64,000 nucleotides of DNA from Haladaptatus sp. DJG-WS-42 (GTDB lineage: Archaea; Halobacteriota; Halobacteria; Halobacteriales; Halococcaceae). Shown here one piece after another: positions 26,050 to 35,111 of this stretch. A program made the translations under genes and the position numbers. The DNA lies in assembly GCF_037198285.1 (NCBI RefSeq), contig NZ_CP147243.1, forward strand, positions 1 through 64,000. The letters run 5' to 3'. The notes beneath the pieces were generated by a model that made no database searches, had not been told where the DNA came from, and worked only from the letters and a program-made list of their open reading frames with translations. Position 1 is the stretch's first letter. Every line of letters starts with the position of its first letter.

Positions 26050-26523
26050 TCAGGTTGCGGGTTGGTGTGGCTGCGCAGATTCGTCGCGGTCGAGGTCTGC
26101 TTCGAGTCGGTCGATGAACTCACTGATGGAGACGGCGTGGTCGCCTTCCGTATGCGGGAACACGTCCACCAACTCGTCGCCATCGTACACGGCAAGACAC
26201 AGCATCGGGAAGATGAGTTCGCTCGTATCTTCGCCGGTGAACCAATGCGATTCGTGAACGTTGAAGTATGGAGCGAGGCTCACGTTATGGTCGTGCGCCC
26301 AGCTATCGAACTCGGCGTAGTGCGAAAGTGCCTCGCGTGCTCGCTCGTCTTCATCCGTGTCGAGCCCGACGCGCATGGGCCACTCGTGGAGATCTACGTG
26401 CGTCCCGTTCATCCGTTCGAGTTCGGAAAGCCGCTCGAAAATGTGGTCTTGTGAACGGCGCGCTTCGTCCGGCGCTGGCGCTCTGTAATACAGTGCTAAT
26501 CGGTGGGGGGGTAGGTTCTTCAT
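26050..26523 (-). CDS. Uncharacterised haloarchaeal protein (possible HTH_63-like)
   Basis: A 157-residue acidic soluble protein. It begins with a conserved-looking segment LALYYRAPAPDEARRSQDHIFERLSELE, continues with DLHEWPMRVGLD and a helical stretch (AREALSHYAEFDSWAHDHN), and ends in a beta-rich part with LCLAVYDGDELVDVFPHTEGD. The overall pattern resembles small haloarchaeal proteins sometimes labelled as HTH-domain proteins, but I cannot identify a DNA-binding helix with confidence. Its stop codon lies one base from the stop of the convergent VOC gene. Function unknown. Confidence 0.65.
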   Translation of the reverse strand: MKNLPPHRLALYYRAPAPDEARRSQDHIFERLSELERMNGTHVDLHEWPMRVGLDTDEDERAREALSHYAEFDSWAHDHNVSLAPYFNVHESHWFTGEDTSELIFPMLCLAVYDGDELVDVFPHTEGDHAVSISEFIDRLEADLDRDESAQPHQPAT

Positions 26524-26628
26524 ACTGCGCTCCTGAAACCGGTGGTTGTTCGACGTTGACTTGCAAATGGTAACACACCCCGTAGTTATGAAGATTTTTT
26601 CTCCGACAGCAGTCTATCCGTTCAGCTA

Positions 26629-27282
26629 TCAGTTTTCATCATCTTCGTCATCGACGGCGTCTAACTCTTGGCGTATCGTTTCTAGCTCCGACTCAATTTC
26701 CTCGTCTGCGAGGGCATCCTCTAGGTCGTGTGGCCCCTCGTCCGGCTCTGGAGCGTCGTCCGATTCGACCGGGATGACGATGGGCTGGTCGCCGGCGTCT
26801 CTCGGTGAGGGTTGTCGCGGCGTTGGTTCCGTGCGTCCGGAGTCTGCCAACCGTTCGTCGATTTCGTCTCTGAGCGCGCGGGCTTCAGTGAGCAGCTTTC
26901 TCGCTTCTGGATTCTCGGGGAGTGCGCCCTCTTCGAGGGAGACTTGAATCTCAGTTAGCGCGCGTTCGAGGCGATCTATCGCATCTTGGCTCACGTCACG
27001 AGCACGCGACGATGCATCTTGCGTCGAGTCGGACGCCTCGAGCCCACGGTTCGTGACGTGGATGAGTTCTTGGACGAGTTCAAGCGCGCGGATGTTCGCT
27101 TCGAGGACGGCAATCGCCGTCGGAATCGCAAACTCATCGGTAAACGAGAGAAGTCGTCGCGGCGACGGTGGTCGTGGAAGGCCGCGTCGTGTGGTTGGTT
27201 CGAGAGCGGTTCTGAGTTCTGCAAGCGTCGCTTCGAGGTCGTCAATCAGGGGGGAGACCTCGTCCCGAGCGTCGTATGACAT
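26629..27282 (-). CDS. Haloarchaeal coiled-coil protein (DUF7547-like)
   Basis: A 217-residue, mostly helical, strongly acidic protein. The N-terminal half has a characteristic run: helix VSPLIDDLEATLAELRTAL, then RGLPRPPSPRRLLSFTDEFAIPTAIAVLEANIRALELVQ-type text (residues 33-72), followed by a long helix with EIQVSLEEGALP and a C-terminal acidic tail (DDLEDALADEEIESELETIRQELD region) likely to be a second coiled coil. There is no signal peptide and no certain membrane helix. This arrangement recurs across haloarchaea as an uncharacterised family. It is divergent from the DUF7504-like gene. Confidence 0.7.
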   Translation of the reverse strand: MSYDARDEVSPLIDDLEATLAELRTALEPTTRRGLPRPPSPRRLLSFTDEFAIPTAIAVLEANIRALELVQELIHVTNRGLEASDSTQDASSRARDVSQDAIDRLERALTEIQVSLEEGALPENPEARKLLTEARALRDEIDERLADSGRTEPTPRQPSPRDAGDQPIVIPVESDDAPEPDEGPHDLEDALADEEIESELETIRQELDAVDDEDDEN

Positions 27283-27387
27283 ACCTTCTCATATGGCGTG
27301 CACATGGAAAAAGGTGGCAACTCGGTGAATCGCTTCTGAAACGCTCCCACAATCTTTATTAGCAACTAATTCCACTTAATATGAAAG

Positions 27388-28080
27388 ATGTCGAGAGAGG
27401 GAGGAACTGGTCTGACGGAAACCACTGCCATCACGCAGGCACTTGCCGCGCTCAAGCGCAGAGGGAGCAGCATTTTGCTCGTCGGATCGGGCTGTGAAAG
27501 CGCCCACCACCACGCGTGTCAGCGCCTGCTGGGTGACGATCCCACAGCATCCCGTCGCAGACTGTTCGTATTCACAGACAGCCCGATTGATGTAGACCGC
27601 CGCCTCCCAAGTGGTAACTGGGGACCTGACTCGCTCAAAGTCATCGACTCTGCGGTGCTCACCCGGAGTGCAAGCACAGCGACGGCAAGCACTTCTACGC
27701 CCGTTTCGACGACAACGGTTGATGAACGCGACCTCGCCGGACTTGGCCGCGCCATCTCTGAGGACATCGAGACGTTCGAACTGCTCTCTGATGGCCTCGA
27801 CCCGGCTGAGTTGCGCCTCTGTGTGGACTCGCTGGTCCCGCTGCTCGCAGACCACGACGACGAATCCGTCTTCTCGTTTCTCCACGCCCTCGAAGGCGAA
27901 CTCCATCGCGTTGGCGGCATGGGGCACTTCCACCTGCCGCTCGCCTACGATTCTGAGGCCGTCCAACTCATCGAACCACTGTTCGATGCGGTCATCGAGA
28001 CACGCTGTGAGGGCGACGTCGAATATCAGCGCTGGCACTTAGAAGACGGCAGCCTCTCGACCGACTGGCTCGCACTGTAA
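27388..28080 (+). CDS. DUF7504-like protein, degenerate RecA/KaiC-type fold
   Basis: A 230-residue soluble protein that begins with a P-loop-like layout lacking the lysine (SSILLVGSGCESAHHHACQRLL, residues 27-48), then FVFTDSPIDVDRRLP, and a C-terminal half with LRLCVDSLVPLLADHDDESVFSFLHALEGEL and GMGHFHLP. The second half matches the strand-helix pattern of KaiC/RecA-like ATPases, where Asp after a hydrophobic strand binds metal, but nucleotide binding is doubtful without an intact Walker A. Haloarchaeal families of this kind are tied to signalling or regulation by context only. A TTTATT element (about 27353) suits a short-leader transcript. Confidence 0.7.
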   Translation: MSREGGTGLTETTAITQALAALKRRGSSILLVGSGCESAHHHACQRLLGDDPTASRRRLFVFTDSPIDVDRRLPSGNWGPDSLKVIDSAVLTRSASTATASTSTPVSTTTVDERDLAGLGRAISEDIETFELLSDGLDPAELRLCVDSLVPLLADHDDESVFSFLHALEGELHRVGGMGHFHLPLAYDSEAVQLIEPLFDAVIETRCEGDVEYQRWHLEDGSLSTDWLAL

Positions 28081-28173
28081 TCGGCGCTGTTCTGTTCTCC
28101 GTACACTATCGCGTTGAGCGCGAGGTCTCCGTGCTGGTGCCTTCAAAGCACCGTAGAGGGTTCGCCGTCGAGC

Positions 28174-28626
28174 TCAGTCATACTCATCGAAACCTTGGAG
28201 CGAGAACTCTTCTGGTTGGTAGCCCGCCCGGTCGACGACGGCGTCGGAGACGATAATCGGGCAGTCAGCGCGCAGTGCGATGGCGATGGCGTCACTTGGG
28301 CGAGCGTCGAAGACGAGTTCTCGACCCTCGCCGCCGACGTACTGTTCTGCGTCGATTTTCGCAAAAAAGGTGCCATCCGCGAGGTCGTCGATGCGCACTT
28401 GGTCGATTGCGCCACCGAACTCAGCTATCATATCCACGAGGAGGTCGTGGGTCAGGGGGCGTTCGAACTGCCGCCCGCGCATGGCGAGTTGCATCGATTG
28501 GGCTTGGTCTGCGCTCACGTAAATCGGGAGCAACTCGCCTCTCACTTCGAGGACCACCGCAGGTGCGCCGGGACCTTCATTCCCCACACTGACCCCGACG
28601 CCCCGAACGACGGCTCGATGAGTCAT
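28174..28626 (-). CDS. Bifunctional nuclease family protein (DUF151)
   Basis: A 150-residue protein of the family related to plant bifunctional nucleases and Thermotoga TM0160. Landmarks: VVLEVRGELLPIYVSADQAQSMQLAMRG at residues about 25-52, a middle helix RPLTHDLLVDMIAEFGG, DDLADGTFFAKI, and the conserved acidic FDARPSDAIAIALR near residue 110, the likely catalytic/metal patch. ATG 28626 is chosen because the family's MTHRAVV-type start is here; the frame runs 23 codons further upstream without similarity. Proteins of this family are soluble and their cellular substrate is unsettled. Stands alone. Confidence 0.88.
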   Translation of the reverse strand: MTHRAVVRGVGVSVGNEGPGAPAVVLEVRGELLPIYVSADQAQSMQLAMRGRQFERPLTHDLLVDMIAEFGGAIDQVRIDDLADGTFFAKIDAEQYVGGEGRELVFDARPSDAIAIALRADCPIIVSDAVVDRAGYQPEEFSLQGFDEYD

Positions 28627-28793
28627 ACCTCGTGATACGACTCCCACCGTCAAAAGCGATAGTGGTTGTCTCACACAATGTATCCGCTGTGTCACCGTTT
28701 GCCTGACTCCCCTGTTTCCCCGAGAACTGTCCGGTCACGAAGGCTCTGCCGCCAAGGCAGTACCTTTAGGAGTTGCCTCCCACATCACGAAAT

Positions 28794-29270
28794 ATGCACG
28801 AACGCGCCGCCCAGTTCGCGGCTCGCGCCGCAGAGGAGTACGGGTTCGAGGTTGATGTTCACGAGTTCCCCGAGGGGACGAAAACGGCCGCGGATGCGGC
28901 AGATGCCATTGGCTGTGCCGTTGCCCAGATTGCGAGCAGTATCGCCGTCGTCGCAGACGGCGACCTGATTGTCGTCGTCACCTCTGGCGCAAACCGCGTC
29001 GATTTCGAGAAAGTCGCAGACTTACAGGAAGTGCCAGAGGGAACGGTCCGGATGGCAAACGCAGACGAAATTAAAGACACACTTGGCTGGTCTATCGGCG
29101 GCGTGCCGCCATTTTGCCATTCGACGCGTGTCCCGGTGTATCTCGACGAGACGCTGCTCGGCCATAACGAGGTGTGGGCGGCGGCGGGGACGCCAGAGAC
29201 GGTGTTCCCAATCGACCCAGACACGCTGTCTTCATTTTCGGACGCCACGGTCGCAGACGTGCGAACGTAA
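28794..29270 (+). CDS. YbaK/EbsC-type aminoacyl-tRNA deacylase family protein
   Basis: A 158-residue editing-domain protein that would hydrolyse mischarged tRNA (Cys-tRNAPro type) or a related aminoacyl ester. Visible motifs: VDVHEFPEGTKTAADAADAIG at the N-terminus, AQIASSIAVVADGDLIVVV, and the defining GWSIGGVPPFCH loop near residue 105 with the following VYLDETLL and VWAAAG. ATG 28794 (an AATATG context behind an AT-rich stretch) is preferred over the in-frame TTG at 28773. It is followed after 47 bases by the acyl-CoA synthetase gene on the same strand. Substrate specificity cannot be read off. Confidence 0.9.
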   Translation: MHERAAQFAARAAEEYGFEVDVHEFPEGTKTAADAADAIGCAVAQIASSIAVVADGDLIVVVTSGANRVDFEKVADLQEVPEGTVRMANADEIKDTLGWSIGGVPPFCHSTRVPVYLDETLLGHNEVWAAAGTPETVFPIDPDTLSSFSDATVADVRT

Positions 29271-29317
29271 CCACCACCTGCGCTTATTTGCCCGCGCGTC
29301 AAATTCCCAACCACTAG

Positions 29318-31411
29318 ATGGGAACGCTATCGACACTGTTTGCACCAGAGCGAATCGCCGTGGTTGGTGCGACCGAACGCACTGGGTCCGTTGGCCGCGC
29401 CATCACCGAAAACTTGCTCGCAGCGTATCGCGGTGAGACCGTCCCGGTCAACCCGCGCGCCGACACCGTCTGCGGCGTAGAAAGTTACGAAACAATCGCA
29501 GCCGTCCCCGGACAGATTGACCTCGCGGTCGTCGTCGTGCCGCCAACCATCGTCGTAGCGGTGGTCAGAGAGGCCGCCGAGGCGGGTGTCGAAAACGTCG
29601 TCGTCATCACCGCAGGCTTCTCTGAAACCGGTGGCGAGGGTGCGGCGCGCGAAGGAGAGCTCACCGCAGTCGCAAACGAGTACGACCTCAACCTCGTCGG
29701 TCCGAACAGCCTCGGCATCATCTCGACCGGCGTCGGGATGAACGCCACCTTCGGCCCGGATAACGCGCTTCCCGGGTCGATTTCCTTCATGAGTCAGTCG
29801 GGCGCGTTCATCACGGCTGTCCTCGACTGGGCAAACGACCGCGACATCGGCTTTCGCGACGTGGTTTCACTCGGGAACAAAGCTGTCCTCTCAGAGGCGG
29901 ACTTCATCCGCGAGTGGGGCGACGACGCGGGAACGGAGGTCATCATGGGCTACTTAGAAGCCATCGAAGACGGTGAGGGGTTCATTCAGGCCGCCCGCGA
30001 GGTGACCCAAGACACACCAATCGTGCTCGTGAAATCGGGACGTACCGAGGCAGGCGCACGCGCCGCCTCCTCGCACACCGGCGCGATTGCGGGGAGCGAG
30101 CGCGCCTACAAAACCGGCCTTGAACAGGCGGGCGTTCTCCGCGTCGAAACCGTCCAGGACTTGTTCGACTTTGCGGGGATTTTGAACGGCCAACCGCTCC
30201 CCGAACGCGGCGATGTGGCGATTGTCACGAACGCTGGCGGCCCCGGCGTAATGACGACCGACGCGGTGGGCGACTCGTCGCTCTCGCTCGCCTCGTTCAC
30301 GCAGGACACGCTTTCCGCACTCACGGAAACGATGCCTGCAGAAGCGAACATCCACAACCCAATCGACGTGATCGGCGACGCCGACATCGGGCGCTTCGAG
30401 ACGGCCATCGACCTCGCGCTCGCAGACGACCGGGTGGGCTGTGCGGTCATCCTCACCTGTCCAACGGCCGTCCTCGATTTCGACGCGTTCGCAGAAAGCG
30501 TCGTCTCGCTGCAAGCAACCCACGAAACGCCGATTTCCGTCTGTTTGATGGGCGGCGATTCGACACGCGAGGCTGCGGCGCGACTGAACAGTGCAGGGAT
30601 TCCAACGTACTTCGACCCGGCGCGAGCCGTCCGCAGTCTCGATGCACTTTGGCGGTATCGGCAGATTAGCGAGCGCGAGTACGTCCCACCGAAGACGTTC
30701 GACGTAGACCGCGAGCGCGCCCGTGAAATTCTCGACGCGGCGGCCGAACGCGGTCAACCACAACTCGGAATCGAAGCGATGGAGTTGCTCTCTGCCTACG
30801 GGATTCAGACGCCTGCTGGCGCAGTCGTGGACTCGCCCGCAGACGCCGTCACCGCCGCACAGGACATTGGCGACCCCGAAGTCGTCATGAAAATCGTTAG
30901 TCCGGACATCCCGCACAAATCCGACATCGGCGGCGTGAAAGTCGGCGTACCGCTCGAAGACGTGTACGATGCCTACGAAGACCTCGTCACCCGCGCCCGA
31001 GAGTACCAGCCGGATGCGACGATTCTCGGCGTTCAGGTACAGGAACTGGTGGCGCGCGAGGAAGCGACCGAAACCATCGTCGGAATGAATCGCGACCCAC
31101 AGTTCGGCCCGCTTGTCATGTTCGGGCTTGGCGGTATTTTCGTGGAGGTCTTAGAAGATGCCACGTTCCGGGTCGCCCCCGTGAGCGAGCGCGATGCAAC
31201 CGCCATGCTTGACGAAATCAAGACGGCACCGCTCTTGCGTGGCGCTCGCGGCCGAAAACCCGTTGACCAGCAGGCGCTCGCAGAGACCATTCAACGGCTC
31301 TCACAGCTCGTGACCGACTTTCCCGAAATTCTCGAACTGGACGTTAATCCACTGCTCGCCACGCCCGAGGGGGCAACGGCACTCGACCTCAGACTCACTA
31401 TCGACCAATGA
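29318..31411 (+). CDS. acd: ADP-forming acetate/acyl-CoA ligase, fused alpha-beta
   Basis: Converts acyl-CoA + ADP + Pi to acid + ATP; the main haloarchaeal route of acetate formation. The 697-residue protein fuses both subunits. The alpha part (1 to about 455) has the CoA-binding Rossmann domain (RIAVVGATERTGSVGRAI), the SQSGAF loop and phospho-His253 in SSHTGAIAGSE. The beta part (about 475-697) is an ATP-grasp domain with VMKIVSPDIPHKSDIGGVK and LELDVNPLLATPEG. It overlaps the phosphotransacetylase-like gene by 4 bases (ATGA), so the two are coupled. Confidence 0.94.
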   Translation: MGTLSTLFAPERIAVVGATERTGSVGRAITENLLAAYRGETVPVNPRADTVCGVESYETIAAVPGQIDLAVVVVPPTIVVAVVREAAEAGVENVVVITAGFSETGGEGAAREGELTAVANEYDLNLVGPNSLGIISTGVGMNATFGPDNALPGSISFMSQSGAFITAVLDWANDRDIGFRDVVSLGNKAVLSEADFIREWGDDAGTEVIMGYLEAIEDGEGFIQAAREVTQDTPIVLVKSGRTEAGARAASSHTGAIAGSERAYKTGLEQAGVLRVETVQDLFDFAGILNGQPLPERGDVAIVTNAGGPGVMTTDAVGDSSLSLASFTQDTLSALTETMPAEANIHNPIDVIGDADIGRFETAIDLALADDRVGCAVILTCPTAVLDFDAFAESVVSLQATHETPISVCLMGGDSTREAAARLNSAGIPTYFDPARAVRSLDALWRYRQISEREYVPPKTFDVDRERAREILDAAAERGQPQLGIEAMELLSAYGIQTPAGAVVDSPADAVTAAQDIGDPEVVMKIVSPDIPHKSDIGGVKVGVPLEDVYDAYEDLVTRAREYQPDATILGVQVQELVAREEATETIVGMNRDPQFGPLVMFGLGGIFVEVLEDATFRVAPVSERDATAMLDEIKTAPLLRGARGRKPVDQQALAETIQRLSQLVTDFPEILELDVNPLLATPEGATALDLRLTIDQ

Positions 31412-32466
31412 ACTCACTGCTCATCACGTCAACCGAAGAAAGCACCGGCAAAACGGCCATCGCCCTCGCGCTTGCGACACTCGCGTCCGCGCAGGGTGCG
31501 TCCGTTGGCTACATGAAACCCAAAGGCACACGCCTCCAGTCGAACGTCGGGAAAATCCTCGACGAAGACCCGATGCTCGCGCGCGACCTGCTCGATTCAA
31601 CGGACGACCTCGCAGAAATGGAGCCGGTCATCTATTCGCCAACGTTCATCGAAAACGCCATCCGCGGGCAAGAAGACCCGGACGCACTCAGAGACCGCGT
31701 CGCGGAGAACTTCGCCCACCTCGCCACAGATCGCGACCTGATGGTCGTCGAAGGCGGCGGGAGCTACACGACCGGTGGTATCATCGGACTGACCGATGCC
31801 GACGTGGCAAACGTCCTCGATTCGAAAGTGCTGTTGGTCGCGACCTACCGCGAACCGGGCGACGTAGACGACGTGCTCGCGGCGGCTGAAAGTTTCGGTG
31901 ACCGACTCGGCGGCGTGCTGTTCAACGCCGTCAAGGACGCAGACTACGACCGCGTCTCGACGGACGTGGTGCCGTTTCTCGAAAGCCGCGGGATTCCTGT
32001 TTACGGTGTGCTCCCACGAAAGCGCGAACTCGCCGGGCTCACCGTTTCAGCCCTCGCCAAAGAACTCGGCGCACAGCTCGTGACGCCAAACGTGCCCACC
32101 GACGGCTACATCGAGCGATTCGTTGTCGGTGCCATGGGTGCAGAGGCCGCGCTCAGTCAGTTCCGACGGACGAAAGCCGCGGCGATGATTACGGGCGGCG
32201 ACCGCACCGACATCCAAACGGCGGCCCTCGAAGCACCGGGCATCACGTGTCTGCTGCTGACTGGCGGGTTCCAGCCCCCGGGAGCCGTCGTTGGGAAGGC
32301 CGCAGAGCGCGGCGTTCCTATCTTGCTCATGCAGACGGACACGATGACGACCATCGAGCGCGCAGAAGACGTGATTCGCTCCGGGCGCACCCGCGACGAG
32401 GAAACCGTCGCCTCGATGCGCGAGTTGTTGGCTGCGCACGCAGACGTAGACGCGATACTTCAGTGA
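31408..32466 (+). CDS. Phosphotransacetylase-type protein: BioD-like P-loop plus DRTGG domain
   Basis: A 352-residue protein with an N-terminal dethiobiotin-synthetase-like NTPase (P-loop STEESTGKTAIALAL at residues about 7-21, VVEGGGSYTTGG near 110, ATYREPGDVDDV) and a C-terminal DRTGG domain (about 210-320; AAMITGGDRTDIQTAALE). This is the N-terminal half of long bacterial Pta proteins without the catalytic acetyltransferase domain, so it is more likely regulatory than enzymatic for acetyl-phosphate. Translational coupling to the ADP-forming synthetase in front suggests it senses or modulates that enzyme. Confidence 0.87.
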   Translation: MNSLLITSTEESTGKTAIALALATLASAQGASVGYMKPKGTRLQSNVGKILDEDPMLARDLLDSTDDLAEMEPVIYSPTFIENAIRGQEDPDALRDRVAENFAHLATDRDLMVVEGGGSYTTGGIIGLTDADVANVLDSKVLLVATYREPGDVDDVLAAAESFGDRLGGVLFNAVKDADYDRVSTDVVPFLESRGIPVYGVLPRKRELAGLTVSALAKELGAQLVTPNVPTDGYIERFVVGAMGAEAALSQFRRTKAAAMITGGDRTDIQTAALEAPGITCLLLTGGFQPPGAVVGKAAERGVPILLMQTDTMTTIERAEDVIRSGRTRDEETVASMRELLAAHADVDAILQ

Positions 32467-32471
32467 GAGCG

Positions 32472-32912
32472 CTACTCGCGTTTTTCTGCCGGAACCGCTA
32501 ACACTGGAATCGAAGATTGTGAGAGGACGCGCGTCGTCGTACTGCCAAGCACCTGTTCGATACCGCGTGCGCCGTAGGTTCCCATGACGATGAGGTCTGC
32601 ATCCGCGCGCTCTGCCGCCGAGACAATGGCCTCGTTGATGTGAATGCCGCGGACGATTTCGGTTGTCGCTTCGACGCCCGCCTCCGTCGCTGCGATTACA
32701 ATTTCTTCGACAGCCTGCTCACCGGCTTCAGTGAACGCTTTGAGCATGTCGCTGAGCGGCTGTGAACTGAACAGCAACGTTGCCGCGCTTTCGTCTACGA
32801 CGTACACCACGTGGAGAGTCGCACCGGTTTCGATTGCGAGGTTGATGGCGTACGTGCCCGCTCTGCGTGCCGCGTCGCTTCCGTCAGTCGGCACGAGAAT
32901 CACGTCATACAT
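32472..32912 (-). CDS. Universal stress protein (UspA family)
   Basis: A 146-residue single-domain ATP-binding stress protein. The N-terminal strand MYDVILVPTDGSDAARRA and the ATP-binding motif GTYGARGIEQVLGSTTTRVL near the C-terminus (G-x2-G-x9-G-S/T pattern) are intact, so it belongs to the nucleotide-binding branch. ATG 32912 matches the family start; the upstream extension is not used. It is divergent from a second UspA gene with about 130 bases between their starts, and its stop lies 5 bases from the stop of the phosphotransacetylase-like gene. Confidence 0.93.
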   Translation of the reverse strand: MYDVILVPTDGSDAARRAGTYAINLAIETGATLHVVYVVDESAATLLFSSQPLSDMLKAFTEAGEQAVEEIVIAATEAGVEATTEIVRGIHINEAIVSAAERADADLIVMGTYGARGIEQVLGSTTTRVLSQSSIPVLAVPAEKRE

Positions 32913-33043
32913 ACCGTACTGTACGCGGGAGAGAACCAAAAGATACGACGGTGCTCCGTGCGTGACGTTCCCAGAAAATGGGAACTGGCGTGCGTCTTAA
33001 GCCCAAAACCCGCCTTTTTACAGACGAGAACTGGGGGATATTC

Positions 33044-33463
33044 ATGTACAACACCATTCTTGTTCCGACCGATGGAAGTGAGCAGGCAGCCCGCGCCGTC
33101 GAGTACGGTATAGAGCTGGCAAAACAGTACGGTGCAACGCTCCACACGATGTTCGTCGTCGATACCCGACGCTACGGCGACCCGGCACTCAGTAGCACCG
33201 AGCTCATCTTAGAAGAGATGGAGGATGTTGGAACCGACCTTCTCGCCGATGTTGAACAGCGCGCCACCGACCGCGGGCTTTCGGTCGTCTCGCGCGTCTG
33301 TCACGGCGTGCCCGACGAAGAAATCGTGACGTACGCCACGGAGGTCGATGCAGACATCATCGTTCTTGGGGCACACGGAAAAAAGCGCGCGAATCGCATC
33401 CCGATTGGGAGCGTCGCAGAGCGCGTCGTCCGCACCGCAGACCGCCCGGTGCTCACGACGTAG
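33044..33463 (+). CDS. Universal stress protein (UspA family), second copy
   Basis: A 139-residue single UspA domain starting MYNTILVPTDGSEQAARA. The ATP motif reads LGAHGKKRANRIPIGSVAERVV, keeping the G-x2-G-x9-G-S spacing. It differs clearly from the divergent copy, so this is an old duplication and not a recent one. ATG 33044 lies after an AT-rich CTTTTTAC element some 25 bases upstream. Its 3' end overlaps the CNNM/CorC gene on the opposite strand by 11 bases. Confidence 0.92.
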   Translation: MYNTILVPTDGSEQAARAVEYGIELAKQYGATLHTMFVVDTRRYGDPALSSTELILEEMEDVGTDLLADVEQRATDRGLSVVSRVCHGVPDEEIVTYATEVDADIIVLGAHGKKRANRIPIGSVAERVVRTADRPVLTT

Positions 33464-34556
33464 CGTCTTTGTCGAGTGGGTCTTCTAAGTCGCCCGTAAT
33501 TGCCTCGAAGGCGTCCGTGGCCGTGACTAGTCCGACCACGGAGCCGGTCACGTCGGCTGCGTCCGCAGCGGCGTCTGGAACCTCCGTCACGAACGCGAGT
33601 TCCTGATTTTCTGCTTGGAACGTGTCGATAACCTCGCTCACAGCGGTTCGGCCGTCGATAGAGAGTGGCTCTGCCGCGACCGACTGGAGGCTGACCGACC
33701 CCTCTGTCACAGCTTCTAAGTCCTGTAACAATGCGGGGGCGTAGACGATGCCCTGGAAGTCTTCGAGCGAGTCACCAACGAGCGGGAATCGCCCGTGTGG
33801 ATTCTCTGCGATGATGTCGAGATTTTCCTCGAGCGAGTTTGCAGTCGAGAGCGTGACGATGGAGTCGCGAGGAACCATCACCTCGTAAACCGGCGTCGTC
33901 CCGATTTCGAGGGCGTTCATTACCTCTTTGCGACGCTCGTCAGTCAGGTCGCCTTCGTCCAACATATCGCCGACGCGACTGCGAAGTTCGCGGCGCGTGC
34001 TCGGACCGTCGCTGCCTTCTTCGTCGGTCCACGAGCGGCCGATTTCGACGCCAAACAGCCCGAGCAACCCTTTTGCAATCTTGTCAGAGACGATGATGAC
34101 CGGCGACATCACCTTCGTCCACCAGTAGAGCACCGGCGCACAGTAGCGGGCGACGAGCTTCGTGCGCTCGACGCCGAGGTACGTTGGTGCTTGCTCGCCG
34201 ACGACGATGTGGGCGATGTTTATCATCCCGAGGGCGAACGCAACCGACAGCGCCGTGTGCCCGCCGCTGGTGATGCCAAGAAGCCCAAATGCGCCCGAGA
34301 ACACCGTTGCCACTGCTGGCTCTGCGACGACGCCGAGGCCGACGCTCGAAATAGTGATGCCGACCTGACACCCGGAGAGATAAATCTCCATTTTTTCGGT
34401 CATTTCCCACGCTTTGTCGAGGCCGGCGCCAGAGAACTCCTCGCGAGAGAACTGCCGCACTCTCGTCAGGGAGAACTCAGTCGTCACGAAAAAGGCGTTT
34501 GCCAGTAACAATACCAGTCCACCGACCAGCCGAAGGGCCGTTGTGAACTCACTCAT
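33453..34556 (-). CDS. CNNM/CorC-family membrane protein (DUF21 + CBS domains)
   Basis: Possible magnesium/cobalt-handling membrane protein of 367 residues. The DUF21 domain (residues 1-180) has an N-terminal helix followed by the conserved FFVTTEFSLTRVRQF segment and several further membrane helices (VGITISSVGLGVVAEPAV, MINIAHIVVGEQAP). A linker with RELRSRVGDMLDEGDLTDERRKEVMNALEIG leads to a CBS pair (about 220-350), beginning VYEVMVPRDSIVTLS. The C-terminal CorC_HlyC transporter-associated domain of longer relatives is missing. Function as Mg2+ exporter is known for some family members and is only inferred here. Confidence 0.87.
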   Translation of the reverse strand: MSEFTTALRLVGGLVLLLANAFFVTTEFSLTRVRQFSREEFSGAGLDKAWEMTEKMEIYLSGCQVGITISSVGLGVVAEPAVATVFSGAFGLLGITSGGHTALSVAFALGMINIAHIVVGEQAPTYLGVERTKLVARYCAPVLYWWTKVMSPVIIVSDKIAKGLLGLFGVEIGRSWTDEEGSDGPSTRRELRSRVGDMLDEGDLTDERRKEVMNALEIGTTPVYEVMVPRDSIVTLSTANSLEENLDIIAENPHGRFPLVGDSLEDFQGIVYAPALLQDLEAVTEGSVSLQSVAAEPLSIDGRTAVSEVIDTFQAENQELAFVTEVPDAAADAADVTGSVVGLVTATDAFEAITGDLEDPLDKDATS

Positions 34557-34599
34557 CTGGCCGGTGGTTAGAACTAGGTACCTGTAAGCCTACGGGCCG

Positions 34600-35007
34600 T
34601 TAGGCAACTTCCTCGATGAGCGAGGAGAGCGTTGCCTTGTCCTGGACGCCAACGAGGCGCTTTGCCTGCTCGCCGTGAGCGTACAGCAGGAGCGTTGGAA
34701 TCCCTTGGACGCCATTCGATTGGGCGAGGTTTTGGTGTTGGTCTACGTCCACCTTGACGATGGTCGCAGCGCCTTCTGCGGCGAGTTCTTCCATCGTCGG
34801 TTCGAGCATCTTACACGGGCCACACCAGTCTGCATAGAAGTCAACGAGCACGACGTCGTGGGTGTCTACGATCTCTTGTAAGTGCTCGGTACTCTCTATG
34901 TGAATCGGTTCTGCGGGCGTTTCTGGGGCCTGTGTTTTCGCCTGCAACTCTTCTGCTTTCTTCTGCCGAATGGCGTCGATGTCGTCGGTACTTGAGGAAT
35001 CGCTCAT
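34600..35007 (-). CDS. trxA: Thioredoxin
   Basis: A 135-residue thioredoxin with an N-terminal extension of about 40 charged residues before the fold. The redox site C62-G-P-C65 lies in VDFYADWCGPCKMLEP, and the cis-Pro loop GIPTLLLYAHGE is intact. It should reduce protein disulfides in the cytoplasm. No thioredoxin reductase lies beside it. It is divergent from the DCC-family thiol protein, with only about 100 bases between the starts, so two thiol-redox genes may share a control region. Confidence 0.95.
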   Translation of the reverse strand: MSDSSSTDDIDAIRQKKAEELQAKTQAPETPAEPIHIESTEHLQEIVDTHDVVLVDFYADWCGPCKMLEPTMEELAAEGAATIVKVDVDQHQNLAQSNGVQGIPTLLLYAHGEQAKRLVGVQDKATLSSLIEEVA

Positions 35008-35111
35008 GCCCCATCATATTACGTGGATGGCTTTAATCACATTGCCCGTGTGCCGACACGATACACAACCGGTTGCGGACAGTATTTTGGGCGCGAGCAC
35101 GTAGTGTGGAT

